Source: Duganella phyllosphaerae
GTDB taxonomy: Bacteria > Pseudomonadota > Gammaproteobacteria > Burkholderiales > Burkholderiaceae_D
NCBI RefSeq assembly: GCF_001758785.1
Contig: NZ_LROM01000081.1
Coordinates: forward strand, 1-64,000
Reading direction: 5' to 3'
Length of the DNA: 64,000 bases
Shown here: piece after piece, positions 55,804 through 64,000 of the stretch
Layout of the letters: each line of letters opens with the position of its first letter
How positions within the stretch are numbered: position 1 is the first letter of the stretch
Notes under the pieces: model-generated
What the model saw: only the letters and a program-made list of their open reading frames with translations
Told to the model about the DNA's origin: nothing
Databases searched by the model: none
Translations under genes and position numbers: made by a program

Positions 55804-56876
55804 TGATTGCCTACGAGAATGGCACGCCGGCCTCCGGCGCCTACCAGCACGTGCGCGAACAGCTGGCACAGCAGCAATACCGCTGGGTGGTCACCGGCGC
55901 GGCCGGGTTTATCGGCTCCAACCTGCTGCAAGCGTTGCTGGAGCTGGGGCAGCGGGTGGTCGGCTTGGATAACTTTCTGACCGGCTATCGCCACAACCTC
56001 GAGCAGGTGCGCGAGCAGGTGGGCCCGGCGATCTGGCGCAATTTCGAACTGGTCGAAGGCGATATCCGCGACGCGCTGGCGTGCCGCCGCGCCTGCGAGC
56101 GGGCCGATGTCGTACTGCACCAGGCGGCGCTCGGTTCGGTGGCGCGCTCGCTTGACGATCCGCTGCTTACCAACGATATCAACGTCGGCGGCTTTCTCAA
56201 TGTGCTCGATGCGGCGCGGCTGGCCGGCGTGCGGCGCGTGGTGTATGCGGCGTCCAGCGCCACCTACGGCGATCATCCGGCGTTGCCCAAGCAGGAGCCG
56301 CATATCGGCCGGGCGCTGTCGCCGTACGCGGTGAGCAAGCATGTCAACGAGTTGTACGCGGCAGTGTATGCGCGCAGCTACGGCCAGCAGTCGATCGGGT
56401 TGCGGTATTTCAATGTGTTTGGCCCGCGCCAGGACCCGTGCGGCGCCTACGCCGCCGTCATTCCCCAATGGATCGCCGCCATGATCGCGCAGCGCCAGGT
56501 GGTGATCCACGGCGATGGCGAGAGCAGCCGCGATTTTTGCTACGTGGCCAACGTGGTCCAGGCCAACTTGCTGGCCGCGCTGGGCGACCAGCCGGCCGCC
56601 GCCAACCAGGTGTACAACGTCGCGCTGGGGGCGCGCACCAGTCTCAACGAAGTGTATTTATTACTGCAGGAATTATTGGTGGACCGCTACGGCCACCTGC
56701 GTGATTTCCAGCCGGTGTACGCAGATTTCCGTCCAGGTGACGTGCGCCATTCTCAGGCCGACATTGCCAAGGCCTGCGAGTTGCTTGGCTACGCACCTAC
56801 TCACGACTTGCGGCGCGGACTGCGCCAGGCGCTGCGCTGGTACATCGAACAGCTCGACCATGGCCGGCGCGCCTGA
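55803..56876 (+). CDS. tviC: UDP-N-acetylhexosamine(uronate) C4-epimerase, TviC/WbpP type
   Basis: A 357-residue extended SDR enzyme: [19 protein letters not shown] at about residue 37, catalytic Tyr/Lys in [15 protein letters not shown], and [16 protein letters not shown] as in WbpP and TviC. It interconverts gluco and galacto forms. With TviB it is expected to supply UDP-GalNAcA for the polymer made by this locus. The ATG at 55803 shares its A with the tviB stop; a GTG at 55800 is an alternative. No Vi-type polymerase lies nearby. Confidence 0.92.
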   Translation: MIAYENGTPASGAYQHVREQLAQQQYRWVVTGAAGFIGSNLLQALLELGQRVVGLDNFLTGYRHNLEQVREQVGPAIWRNFELVEGDIRDALACRRACERADVVLHQAALGSVARSLDDPLLTNDINVGGFLNVLDAARLAGVRRVVYAASSATYGDHPALPKQEPHIGRALSPYAVSKHVNELYAAVYARSYGQQSIGLRYFNVFGPRQDPCGAYAAVIPQWIAAMIAQRQVVIHGDGESSRDFCYVANVVQANLLAALGDQPAAANQVYNVALGARTSLNEVYLLLQELLVDRYGHLRDFQPVYADFRPGDVRHSQADIAKACELLGYAPTHDLRRGLRQALRWYIEQLDHGRRA

Positions 56877-56958
56877 GACCCGAACGGCAGTGCCGGTCAG
56901 GCACGCGTAGCGGAGAACTCGGGGGAAGCAGGTGGAAGTAGGGGGCCGGGTAAGACAA

Positions 56959-57336
56959 TCAGCGCGGCATGTGGCTGGAACCGCCACGCACCAGCCCGAC
57001 CAGGCCGGCCGCACGCGCGTCGCCACCGTTGGCGGCGCGCTGGAACAAGACCATCGCTTGATCCCGTTTGGCGGGATCGGACAGGTAACGCAGCGCCAGT
57101 TCGCGCTGGGCCACCGGGGAACCCAGGTCGGCCCATTCCTGCAAACGGCGTTCGGCAGCCACGTGGCCGGCGTCGCCAATGCGGGTGGCCACGGCTTCAA
57201 TCTCGGTCGGAGCGGGTATCGGGCTATCCTGTGCCTGCCAGCCTATAGCGGTACCGACCATCACCAGTACCGACGCCACCAGCACTCCAGACTTGTTGAA
57301 TAAATCCATACGCTCGACTACCCCCTTGCTTGCCAT
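56959..57336 (-). CDS. Small membrane-anchored Sel1/TPR-like protein
   Basis: About 125 residues: an N-terminal helix (SGVLVASVLVMVGTAIGW) as signal or anchor, then about two helical repeats of Sel1/TPR form (GSPVAQRELALRYLSD and AMVLFQRAANGGDARAAG). I chose 57336 (MASKGVVER), which has GGGAA at 6 nt; ATG 57309 is an alternative. Function unknown. Its position just after the exopolysaccharide genes may be chance. Confidence 0.75.
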   Translation of the reverse strand: MASKGVVERMDLFNKSGVLVASVLVMVGTAIGWQAQDSPIPAPTEIEAVATRIGDAGHVAAERRLQEWADLGSPVAQRELALRYLSDPAKRDQAMVLFQRAANGGDARAAGLVGLVRGGSSHMPR

Positions 57337-57503
57337 TCGATTTCCCGATCTTACAATCGGGTGCACTGCGGCGTCGCACGTCTGGCGCAATAAAAGAGCA
57401 AGCCATCGGTGATCAGCGATGGCGATAGTAGCATGCAGATTAATCAACTTTGGCCATTTCAAGCATGGCCGGCGGTAACAATTGTAACCAGTCGTTAGCC
57501 CCG

Positions 57504-57905
57504 TCAACCGGGTGCGAGCGGGGGGTGTTGCTGAGCAAGCCAGTCGTCGGCCGCTGCCATCACGGCATCGTATTCGGCCTCGACAGTGCTCAGAAGGGCA
57601 GGGATATTGGCGGCGTCGTGCGCGCCAAGTGCCTGCTCGAGCGCCAGCGCGGCAGCGACCAGGCGCTTGGCGCCGAGGCTTCCCACCGAGCCGCGCAGGC
57701 CGTGAAACACCTTGCCGGCCTCAGTCAGGCGACCGTCTTCGATGGCGGCGCGGGCCTGGTCGAGCGGAGTCCGGCGCGGCGCGCAGGCATCGCGTACGAT
57801 CTTGGTGACGATGGCCAGCGCCTTGTCGTCGTTGCCCATGTACTTGAGCAAAGTGGTAACCGAGAATACGTTTTCATCGGCGTGTGACCGGGGGGTATCG
57901 GACAT
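57504..57905 (-). CDS. Orphan HPt (histidine phosphotransfer) domain protein
   Basis: A 133-residue single-domain protein. H68 lies in the HPt signature GKVFHGLRGSVGSLGAKRL, and the rest forms the expected helical bundle. It shuttles phosphate between receivers. No kinase or regulator is adjacent. In this window the MASE1/CHASE hybrid kinase at 13-17 kb lacks its own HPt, so it is one possible partner, by inference only. Confidence 0.9.
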   Translation of the reverse strand: MSDTPRSHADENVFSVTTLLKYMGNDDKALAIVTKIVRDACAPRRTPLDQARAAIEDGRLTEAGKVFHGLRGSVGSLGAKRLVAAALALEQALGAHDAANIPALLSTVEAEYDAVMAAADDWLAQQHPPLAPG

Positions 57906-58006
57906 GCGTCACTCCAGAGGTTGAAAGCCCAGTATACCCCGGCTAACCGCAGCTGCGACGGCCAGCCGCGCACACATTGTTACAAATTAATGGCCTTTGC
58001 CACCGG

Positions 58007-58810
58007 CTAGCGCGCGGAAATATCGACCTTCACCTCCATCGACTCGATACCGCCACCGCGTCGCACACCGCGTATCGGCGCTGCACCGTCATAATCGCGG
58101 CCGATAGCCAAGCGGCAATAGGCATCGGTCATCAGGCGCGCGTGGGTGACGTCGATGCTGATCCAGCCGTGGTAATCCTTGTCTTCCACCCACGCATCTA
58201 CCCAGGCATGGCTGGCCGCGTGGTCGCTCTCTTCCGGGTCGATGTAGCCGGAAACATAGCGCGCCGCAATACCATGGGCGTGACAACAAGCCAGGAACAG
58301 GTGGGCATGATCCTGGCACACACCCTGGCCCAGCGCCAACGCGTCGCTGGCAGTGGTGGTCACCGCCGTTGCACCGCTTTGATACCGGACCGCACCAAAG
58401 ATGTGCTCGGCTAAACTCATGAGGTCGCGCGATTGCGCGCGGCCGTCCGGCAGGCACGAGGCCGCCAGCTCGAGAATACCCGGCGTGGCCCCGGTCAACC
58501 GGGTAGGCGCGGTAAATAATAGCGGCGACAACGCGTCGCCGTTCGGCACCCGGCCCTTGAGCGGCGCCGTGGTCTCGACGATGCCTGACGCGACAATATC
58601 GAGACCACGGTGCGGCACATCCATGGTCATCATGTGCGAGAGGTTGCCGAAAGCATCGGTATAAGCGTGCACATGACCGGGCACATTCAGGTGCCAGGAC
58701 TGCACCTGTTGCTGCGGTTCCTTGCGCGGCGTCATGTGCAGTTGCTCGATGGTGTAAGCCAGCGGCGCCGTGTAGAGGTAGCGCGTTTCGTGCCGTATGG
58801 TCAGTTGCAT
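58007..58810 (-). CDS. Transglutaminase-like cysteine peptidase of the ATP-grasp/alpha-E operon
   Basis: A 267-residue protein. N-terminal beta domain (MQLTIRHETRYLYTAPLAY) and transglutaminase core with the catalytic Cys in GQGVCQDHAHLFLACC, His in ASHAWVDAWVED and Asp in ISIDVTHARL. It is likely a cytoplasmic peptidase or amidase, as there is no signal peptide. It is the third gene after the ATP-grasp and alpha-E genes, with gaps of 35 and 10 bp, a conserved trio across bacteria. The product of the trio is predicted to be a peptide or amide conjugate. Confidence 0.93.
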   Translation of the reverse strand: MQLTIRHETRYLYTAPLAYTIEQLHMTPRKEPQQQVQSWHLNVPGHVHAYTDAFGNLSHMMTMDVPHRGLDIVASGIVETTAPLKGRVPNGDALSPLLFTAPTRLTGATPGILELAASCLPDGRAQSRDLMSLAEHIFGAVRYQSGATAVTTTASDALALGQGVCQDHAHLFLACCHAHGIAARYVSGYIDPEESDHAASHAWVDAWVEDKDYHGWISIDVTHARLMTDAYCRLAIGRDYDGAAPIRGVRRGGGIESMEVKVDISAR

Positions 58811-58845
58811 TGCTTGCCTTTCGCTTTTTTCGCCTTTTTCGCCAC

Positions 58846-59799
58846 TCAGGCCGCCAGTGGCACCAGGAAATCGCGGCTGACGCGATTGCCCAGCTGGTTG
58901 ATGTCGGCCAGGAAACGGGTGAGGGTGTCGTGCAGGCCCGCCTCGAGGATGTCGTCGATCTTGGCAAATTGCAGCGCTGCGCGCAGGCGGCCCGCCAGGC
59001 GCTCGGTGTCGGCCGAGACATCGTTGCGTACCTCGGCCAGGTTCTGCACCACTTCGTCCATGCACGCCAGCAGCGAACGCGGCATGTCGGCACGCAACAT
59101 CAGCAATTCGGCGATGCGCGCGGGAGTGATCACATCGCGGTACACCTTGCGATAGATCTCGAAGCCCGAGACCGAGCGCAGCAGCGCGCCCCAATAGTAA
59201 AAATCGCGCTGGTTCATGGCGTCGCGCGCGGCCGGGGCCGCAGTGCCGCTGTGGAATTTCACATCGAGGATGCGCGCCGTGTTGTCGGCGCGCTCCAAAA
59301 ACGTACCCAGGCGGATGAAATGCACCGCTTCGTCACGCAACATGGTGCCCAAGGTGACGCCGCGCGAGAGGTGCGAGCGGTACTTGACCCACTCGAAGAA
59401 TTTGCTGGGATCGTCCTCCAGCATATTACCCTTGAGCAGCTTCTGCATATCGAGCCAGGTCTGGTTCTGGGTTTCCCAGACCTCGGTGGTGAGGGTGCCG
59501 CGCACGGCGCGGGCATTTTCGCGCGCTTCGGTCAGGCACGAGACCACCGACGACGGATTGGCCGGGTCGCGCACCATGAAGTCGATGACTTCGCGCGCGG
59601 CCAGGGTGTCGTAGTGCTCGGCGAAGCGGTCTTCCAGCTCCGAAATGCCGAGCAGGGCGCGCCAGACCTGGGCGTTTTCTTCATCGGACTGCGGCAACAT
59701 GCAGGTCTGCACATTGACGTCCAGCATGCGGGCAGTGTTCTCTGCGCGCTCGGTGTAGCGCGCCATCCAGAACAGGTGATCGGCGGTGCGGCTTAACAT
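58846..59799 (-). CDS. Alpha-E domain protein (DUF403)
   Basis: A 317-residue, almost wholly alpha-helical protein beginning MLSRTADHLFWMARYTERAE, the hallmark of the alpha-E family, with several buried Glu/Arg positions. Its biochemical role is not established. It is nearly always encoded between a circularly permuted ATP-grasp and a transglutaminase-like protein, as here. It may hold the substrate or act as the carrier of the ligase product. Confidence 0.93.
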   Translation of the reverse strand: MLSRTADHLFWMARYTERAENTARMLDVNVQTCMLPQSDEENAQVWRALLGISELEDRFAEHYDTLAAREVIDFMVRDPANPSSVVSCLTEARENARAVRGTLTTEVWETQNQTWLDMQKLLKGNMLEDDPSKFFEWVKYRSHLSRGVTLGTMLRDEAVHFIRLGTFLERADNTARILDVKFHSGTAAPAARDAMNQRDFYYWGALLRSVSGFEIYRKVYRDVITPARIAELLMLRADMPRSLLACMDEVVQNLAEVRNDVSADTERLAGRLRAALQFAKIDDILEAGLHDTLTRFLADINQLGNRVSRDFLVPLAA

Positions 59800-59809
59800 G
59801 GGTGTCTCC

Positions 59810-61240
59810 TTAGCGTTCCAAAATCCAGGTATCCTTGGTGCCGCCGCCTTGCGACGAGTTCACCACCAGCGAGCCTTCCTGCAGTGCCACGCGCGTCAGT
59901 CCGCCCGGCACCATCGAGATGGTCTTGCCGGACAACACGAACGGCCGCAAGTCGATGTGGCGCGGCGCGATGCCATTCTCGACGTACGTGGGGCAGGCCG
60001 ACAGGGCCAGCGTGGGCTGGGCGATATAGCCGTTGGGATTGGCGAGCAGGCGGGCGCGGAAGTCTTCGATCTGCTGCTTGGTCGATGCAGGTCCCACCAG
60101 CATGCCGTAACCGCCGGCGCCGTGGACTTCCTTCACCACCAGGTCGGGCAGGTTGGCCAGCGTGTAAGCCAGATCTTCCTTCTTCCGGCACTGGTACGTG
60201 GGCACGTTGTTGAGGATCGGCTCTTCCGACAGGTAGAACTTGATCATGTCGGGCACGAACGGGTAGATCGACTTGTCGTCCGCCACGCCGGTGCCGATGG
60301 CATTGGCCAGCGTGACGCGGCCCGCGCGATAGACCGACAGCAAGCCCGGCACGCCCAGCGACGAATCGGGACGGAACGCCAGCGGATCGAGGAAATCGTC
60401 ATCGAGGCGGCGATAAATCACGTCGACCCGCTTGGGTCCGCGCGTGGTACGCATGAATACCGTGTTATCGCTGACAAACAAATCCTTGCCCTCGACCAGT
60501 TCCACGCCCATTTGCTGGGCCAGGAAAGCGTGTTCGAAATAGGCCGAGTTGTACATACCGGGTGTCATCACCACCACGACCGGGTCGGTAATGCCCATCG
60601 GTGCGACCGAACGCAGGTTATCGAGCAACATGTCGGGGTAGTGATCGACCGGGGCGATCTTGTTGCGCGCAAACAACTCAGGGAACAGCCGCATCATCAT
60701 CTTGCGGTCTTCCAGCATGTAAGACACGCCGGACGGCACCCGCAAATTGTCTTCCAAAACGTAAAACTCGCCTTCGCCGGCACGCACGATATCGACGCCG
60801 GCAATATGGGCATAGATGTCGGAGGCAACGTTAATGCCTTGCATTTCCGGTCGATATTGGGCGTTCTTGTAGATTTGCTCGGCCGGAATCAGCCCGGCCT
60901 TGACGATATTCTGGTCGTGATAAATATCATGGATAAACATATTGAGCGCTTTGACACGCTGTACCAGACCGGCTTCCATCTGCTTCCATTCGGCAGCAGT
61001 GATAATGCGCGGAATGGTATCGAACGGAATCAGGCGCTCGGTGCCGGCGTCGTCGCCATACACCGCAAAGGTAATGCCCACCCGGCGGAAGGTCAGATCG
61101 GCCTCGGCCCGCTTGCGTTCGATCGTGTCGGGCGATTGCCGTTGCAGCCAGCCACAAAACTCGCGGTAATGCTCGCGCACTTCGGCGCTGGCATTGTGCG
61201 CCAGGCCATCGGCCGTCATTTCATTAAAAAATTTTCCCAT
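59810..61240 (-). CDS. Circularly permuted type-2 ATP-grasp protein
   Basis: A 476-residue protein of the DUF404/DUF407 family, whose ATP-grasp motifs occur in permuted order. Recognisable parts are FRRVGITFAVYGDDAGTERL near the start, FYVLEDNLRVPSGVSYML (metal and nucleotide carboxylates), VVVKEVHGAGGYGMLVGPA-like (LVVKEVHGAGGYGML) with the ATP lysine, and the ending SSQGGGTKDTWILER. By family it forms an amide or peptide bond with ATP; substrates are unknown. First gene of a three-gene operon. Confidence 0.93.
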   Translation of the reverse strand: MGKFFNEMTADGLAHNASAEVREHYREFCGWLQRQSPDTIERKRAEADLTFRRVGITFAVYGDDAGTERLIPFDTIPRIITAAEWKQMEAGLVQRVKALNMFIHDIYHDQNIVKAGLIPAEQIYKNAQYRPEMQGINVASDIYAHIAGVDIVRAGEGEFYVLEDNLRVPSGVSYMLEDRKMMMRLFPELFARNKIAPVDHYPDMLLDNLRSVAPMGITDPVVVVMTPGMYNSAYFEHAFLAQQMGVELVEGKDLFVSDNTVFMRTTRGPKRVDVIYRRLDDDFLDPLAFRPDSSLGVPGLLSVYRAGRVTLANAIGTGVADDKSIYPFVPDMIKFYLSEEPILNNVPTYQCRKKEDLAYTLANLPDLVVKEVHGAGGYGMLVGPASTKQQIEDFRARLLANPNGYIAQPTLALSACPTYVENGIAPRHIDLRPFVLSGKTISMVPGGLTRVALQEGSLVVNSSQGGGTKDTWILER

Positions 61241-61350
61241 AATATAACTTCTCCCGTGTTGGGAGCAGTTATATCAAGAAACATGCCAGAGGTCCCGCAC
61301 AATTATGGTGCAAACGAAGAGTATGCCACCCGCGCGTACATAAAGTAAAA

Positions 61351-61377
61351 AAAAGCACGCGAATAACGCGTGCTTTT
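61351..61377. terminator. Bidirectional rho-independent terminator
   Basis: A perfect 11-bp stem (61351-61361 AAAAGCACGCG, 61367-61377 CGCGTGCTTTT) with loop AATAA, flanked by A-rich and T-rich ends. It lies after the minus-strand PRC-barrel gene and before the ATP-grasp operon. Confidence 0.9.
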
Positions 61378-61395
61378 ATATGGGCAGACCGAGAT

Positions 61396-61914
61396 TTAAA
61401 GGTTGCCTAACCCGGTACCACGGCTGCTCGAGTAGCCAGGATCGCTTTGCAGGCTGCCGGTACCAGCGCTCATCACGCTGCCGCTGGCCGTGCGGCTGCC
61501 TGGCATTGCTTGCTGGGTACCGTAGAAGTCATGGATTTGCGTCGAAAATTCGGCGCTGGCCATATCGGGCCAATTGTCCTTGTCGAAACCAGGGGCGTTC
61601 TTCAGATGGTCTTTGGAAACATTTAGCAGGAAGCGCTTGTTGACGGTGTCCAGTTGCAGCGCCTGCCATGGAACGGCAAACAGCTTGTCGCCCATGCCCA
61701 GCCAGCCGCCGAACGACAACACGGCATAAGCCACGTTACCCTGGCGCATATCGAGCATGATTTCCTTGATGTCGCCCAGGTCTTCTTCCTGCAGGTTATA
61801 CACGTCTTCGCCGATCAGCGTGTCGGCGCCCATCAGGCGCGGGCCGGGGCCGTTGTCGGCGTCGGCATAGTCGGTGTTGTAGATGCCATAGGTGTCGCGG
61901 TCGAGGTAGCTCAT
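61396..61914 (-). CDS. PRC-barrel domain protein
   Basis: A 172-residue soluble protein with one PRC-barrel (about residues 25-95): LIGEDVYNLQEEDLGDIKEI, then VAYAVLSFGGWLGMGDKLFA and VPWQALQLD. A Gly/Ser-rich tail ends SSRGTGLGNL. AGGAG 7 nt before 61914 fixes the start. PRC-barrels occur in RNA-processing and stress or photosynthesis-related proteins; in beta-proteobacteria such proteins are often linked to general stress. No partner is visible here. Confidence 0.9.
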   Translation of the reverse strand: MSYLDRDTYGIYNTDYADADNGPGPRLMGADTLIGEDVYNLQEEDLGDIKEIMLDMRQGNVAYAVLSFGGWLGMGDKLFAVPWQALQLDTVNKRFLLNVSKDHLKNAPGFDKDNWPDMASAEFSTQIHDFYGTQQAMPGSRTASGSVMSAGTGSLQSDPGYSSSRGTGLGNL

Positions 61915-62121
61915 GGTGGTCTCCTGGTGTCCTGATGATGGGGGGGAAGTCACACTGGCTTCGGCGTTGTTCGCCGATGTTTAGCGCAGCACAGGACCTA
62001 TGATGCGGCGCGCTTGCCCAATCGGCTATAGGTGCACGCGCGGCAGACTTGTAGGACCAGGATGAGTAACTGCGGCACATAGCAAGATGCTACACTCGCG
62101 GCTTTGTCTCTTCGCCTCTCC

Positions 62122-62970
62122 ATGCCCTCCCTATCCAACGCATACCAGGCCGCCCACGCCGCCAGCGGCGAACTGCGCGCCCGCGCCTTGCTGTGCTTGC
62201 TGGAATCCGACCCGTTCGAGAAGGTTGCCGCCGTCAACGCCATGGCGGACGCCGTGCGCGCCAACGCCTGCACACCCGATCCTTCGGCGCAGTTGCAAGC
62301 GCCGCAAGACCGTCCAATCCCGGGCCGGCCAGACCTGCCGCAACTGGTGCTGCCCTCGGCCCTGGGCAAGCGCTCGATGAACACGGTCGAGGGGCGCGCC
62401 ATGCTGATCCACGCATTGGCCCACATCGAATTCAACGCCATCAACCTGGCGCTCGACGCGCTATGGCGCTTTCCCGGTCTGCCCGCCGCCTACTACACCG
62501 ACTGGCTGAAGGTGGCAGAAGAAGAGTCCCTGCATTTTTCGCTGGTGGCCGCGCACCTGGTCACGCTCGGCTATGCCTACGGCGACTTCACCGCCCACGG
62601 CAGCCTGTGGGAAATGGTAGCCAAGACCACCGGCGACGCGCTGGCCCGCATGGCCCTGGTGCCGCGCGTGCTGGAAGCGCGCGGCCTGGACGCCACCCCG
62701 CCGATGCGCGCCAAGATTGCCCAGGCCGGCGACCACCAGGCCGCAGCCATTCTCGACATCATCCTGCGCGACGAAATCGGCCACGTCGAGGTCGGCAACC
62801 GCTGGTACCGCCACCTGTGTGCGCAGCGCGGGCTGGCACCGCGCGCGACCTTTGCCGCCCTGTGCGAAGAATACTGGGCGCCGGTGCCGCGCGGACCGTT
62901 CAACATCGAAGCGCGCCGTCTGGCCGGTTTTACCGAGGAAGAAATCGCCGACCTTTGCGCGAACAAGTAA
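62122..62970 (+). CDS. DUF455 ferritin-like protein
   Basis: A 282-residue helical protein of the DUF455 family. Likely di-metal ligands are spread over ALAHIEFNAINLALDALWRF, KVAEEESLHFSLVAAHLV and ILRDEIGHVEVGNRWYRHL, giving the repeated E...ExxH pattern of ferritin-like and MiaE-like proteins. The substrate is unknown. I use ATG 62122; an in-frame TTG at 62104 is possible. It stands alone. Confidence 0.9.
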   Translation: MPSLSNAYQAAHAASGELRARALLCLLESDPFEKVAAVNAMADAVRANACTPDPSAQLQAPQDRPIPGRPDLPQLVLPSALGKRSMNTVEGRAMLIHALAHIEFNAINLALDALWRFPGLPAAYYTDWLKVAEEESLHFSLVAAHLVTLGYAYGDFTAHGSLWEMVAKTTGDALARMALVPRVLEARGLDATPPMRAKIAQAGDHQAAAILDIILRDEIGHVEVGNRWYRHLCAQRGLAPRATFAALCEEYWAPVPRGPFNIEARRLAGFTEEEIADLCANK

Positions 62971-63102
62971 TTCTACGTAGGTCGCACCAACCGCAAGTCA
63001 ATAGTGCGGATGTCGTCCTGGCAATGCGATTAAGATGTTTTGACTCATCCGGCCACAAGTCGTCGATGAACCACCAACACACTCTAGCCACAGGACGAAT
63101 CG

Positions 63103-63774
63103 ATGATGAACGACCTCAGCGATGTAAAAATCACCCGGCGCGATCTGCTGATCGCAGGCGCCATTTCCGCCACCACGGCCGCCGTACCCTCGGTGGCTGG
63201 CGCCCAAAACAACAGCAACGGCGGCGGCGCTGGCGCCCCAGCCCCGGCAGCAGCTGCGCCGGTGATGAACAAGGTCACGCTGATCGTCAACGGCCAGTCG
63301 CGTGCGGTGGAGGTCGATACCCGCACCACCTTGCTCGATGTGCTGCGCGAAAACATGCACCTGACCGGCACCAAGAAGGGCTGCGACCACGGCCAGTGCG
63401 GCGCCTGCACCGTCATCGTCGAAGGCCGGCGCATCAATTCCTGCCTGTCGCTGGCGGTGATGCACGACGGCGACAAGATCACTACCATCGAAGGCCTCGG
63501 CACGCCAGACAAACTGCACCCGATGCAGGCAGCGTTCGTGAAACACGACGGCTACCAGTGCGGCTACTGTACTCCCGGGCAGATCTGTTCGGCCGTCTCG
63601 GCGCTCGAGGAAATCAAGCAGGGCATCCCGAGCCACGTCACCGCCGACCTCAACACCAAGCCACTGCTCAGCAGCGAAGAACTGCGTGAACGGATGAGCG
63701 GCAATATCTGTCGCTGCGGCGCCTACTCGAACATCATCGACGCCATCAACGACGTTGCCGGGAGCCGCGCATGA
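63103..63774 (+). CDS. paoA: Aldehyde oxidoreductase 2Fe-2S subunit (PaoA/YagT type)
   Basis: A 223-residue iron-sulfur subunit of a periplasmic molybdenum hydroxylase. Twin-arginine signal ([11 protein letters not shown]), Ala/Gly/Pro linker, plant-type 2Fe-2S domain with [16 protein letters not shown] and NSCLSL, and a second 2Fe-2S helical domain with [14 protein letters not shown] and [11 protein letters not shown]. The complex oxidises aromatic and other aldehydes to acids (detoxification). The stop overlaps paoB by 4 nt (ATGA). Confidence 0.95.
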   Translation: MMNDLSDVKITRRDLLIAGAISATTAAVPSVAGAQNNSNGGGAGAPAPAAAAPVMNKVTLIVNGQSRAVEVDTRTTLLDVLRENMHLTGTKKGCDHGQCGACTVIVEGRRINSCLSLAVMHDGDKITTIEGLGTPDKLHPMQAAFVKHDGYQCGYCTPGQICSAVSALEEIKQGIPSHVTADLNTKPLLSSEELRERMSGNICRCGAYSNIIDAINDVAGSRA

Positions 63775-64000
63775 AAGCCTTCAGCTACGAACGCGTTAAA
63801 ACGCCGGCCGACGCCGCCAAGGCCATCGCCCGCCATCCGACTGCGAAATTCATCGCCGGTGGTACCAATCTGCTGGACCTGATGAAGCTGGAAATCGAAG
63901 CGCCCACCCACCTGGTGGACGTCAATGGCATCGGCTTCGACAAAATCGAGGTCACGCCGGAAGGGGGCCTGCGCATTGGCGCCCTGGTGCGCAACACCGA
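63771..64000 (+). CDS. paoB: Aldehyde oxidoreductase FAD subunit (PaoB/YagS type), 3' end outside window
   Basis: The first 76 or so codons of the FAD-binding subunit. [20 protein letters not shown] opens it, and the FAD pyrophosphate-binding motif [19 protein letters not shown] is intact. The frame is open to the end of the window. A molybdopterin subunit (paoC) is expected beyond. Confidence 0.93.
   Translation, partial: MKAFSYERVKTPADAAKAIARHPTAKFIAGGTNLLDLMKLEIEAPTHLVDVNGIGFDKIEVTPEGGLRIGALVRNT

Overview
The window (high GC, dense, little intergenic space) looks like a chromosomal segment of a beta-proteobacterium of the Oxalobacteraceae, close to Massilia/Duganella/Janthinobacterium. 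This rests on the cyoBCD-SURF1-RegB/RegA order, the PEP-CTERM/XrtA-type exopolysaccharide genes, the nadB/nadA/nadC grouping and the many large hybrid sensor kinases. The placement is by family resemblance only. I see no rRNA, tRNA, CRISPR array, phage or complete insertion sequence.

Layout. (1) 1-5.2 kb: the end of a cytochrome bo3 ubiquinol oxidase operon (cyoB partial, cyoC, cyoD), a SURF1 assembly factor and a redox two-component pair of the RegB/RegA type, all with overlapping ends. (2) 5.2-20.9 kb: signalling. A 28-bp perfect inverted repeat sits in the 3' end of a 1704-residue propeller hybrid kinase. It is followed by a 2-hydroxyacid dehydrogenase, a chemoreceptor, a MASE1/CHASE hybrid kinase, and an operon of a DUF2141 protein, a carotenoid oxygenase and a LytS/LytTR pair. 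(3) 20.9-36.4 kb: housekeeping and small regulators. These include purT, a DUF481 outer-membrane protein, a LysR regulator divergent from an NAD-binding protein with a clear operator, an Lrp regulator, an ACT-like protein, an NCS2 purine permease, two diguanylate cyclases, a secreted nuclease, the queE-queD-tadA operon and an LD-carboxypeptidase. (4) 36.4-41.3 kb: a large TonB-dependent receptor, the 33-codon remnant of a second receptor, and a PEP-CTERM protein with a candidate sigma-54 promoter. (5) 41.4-47.2 kb: ABC-F protein YbiT, then nadA, nadC, a GNAT acetyltransferase and nadB (de novo NAD synthesis from aspartate). (6) 47.3-56.9 kb: a rearranged exopolysaccharide locus. It holds an in-frame fusion of the front half of an EpsB-type glycosyltransferase to a Wza-like export protein, a FeeM-like N-acyl amino acid synthase, an O-antigen-ligase-like protein with an extra beta-sandwich domain, the PrsT TPR lipoprotein, and a TviB/TviC pair making a UDP-HexNAcA sugar. 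The chain-length regulator, tyrosine kinase and exosortase expected in such loci are absent. (7) 57-64 kb: an orphan HPt protein, the transglutaminase / alpha-E / circularly permuted ATP-grasp operon (a conserved and incompletely understood peptide-ligation module), a PRC-barrel protein, a DUF455 ferritin-like protein and the start of a paoABC aldehyde oxidoreductase operon.

Most noteworthy: the EpsB::export-protein fusion and the disturbed gene ends around it; the TonB-receptor remnant; the carotenoid-oxygenase/LytTR operon; and the ATP-grasp/alpha-E/transglutaminase operon.
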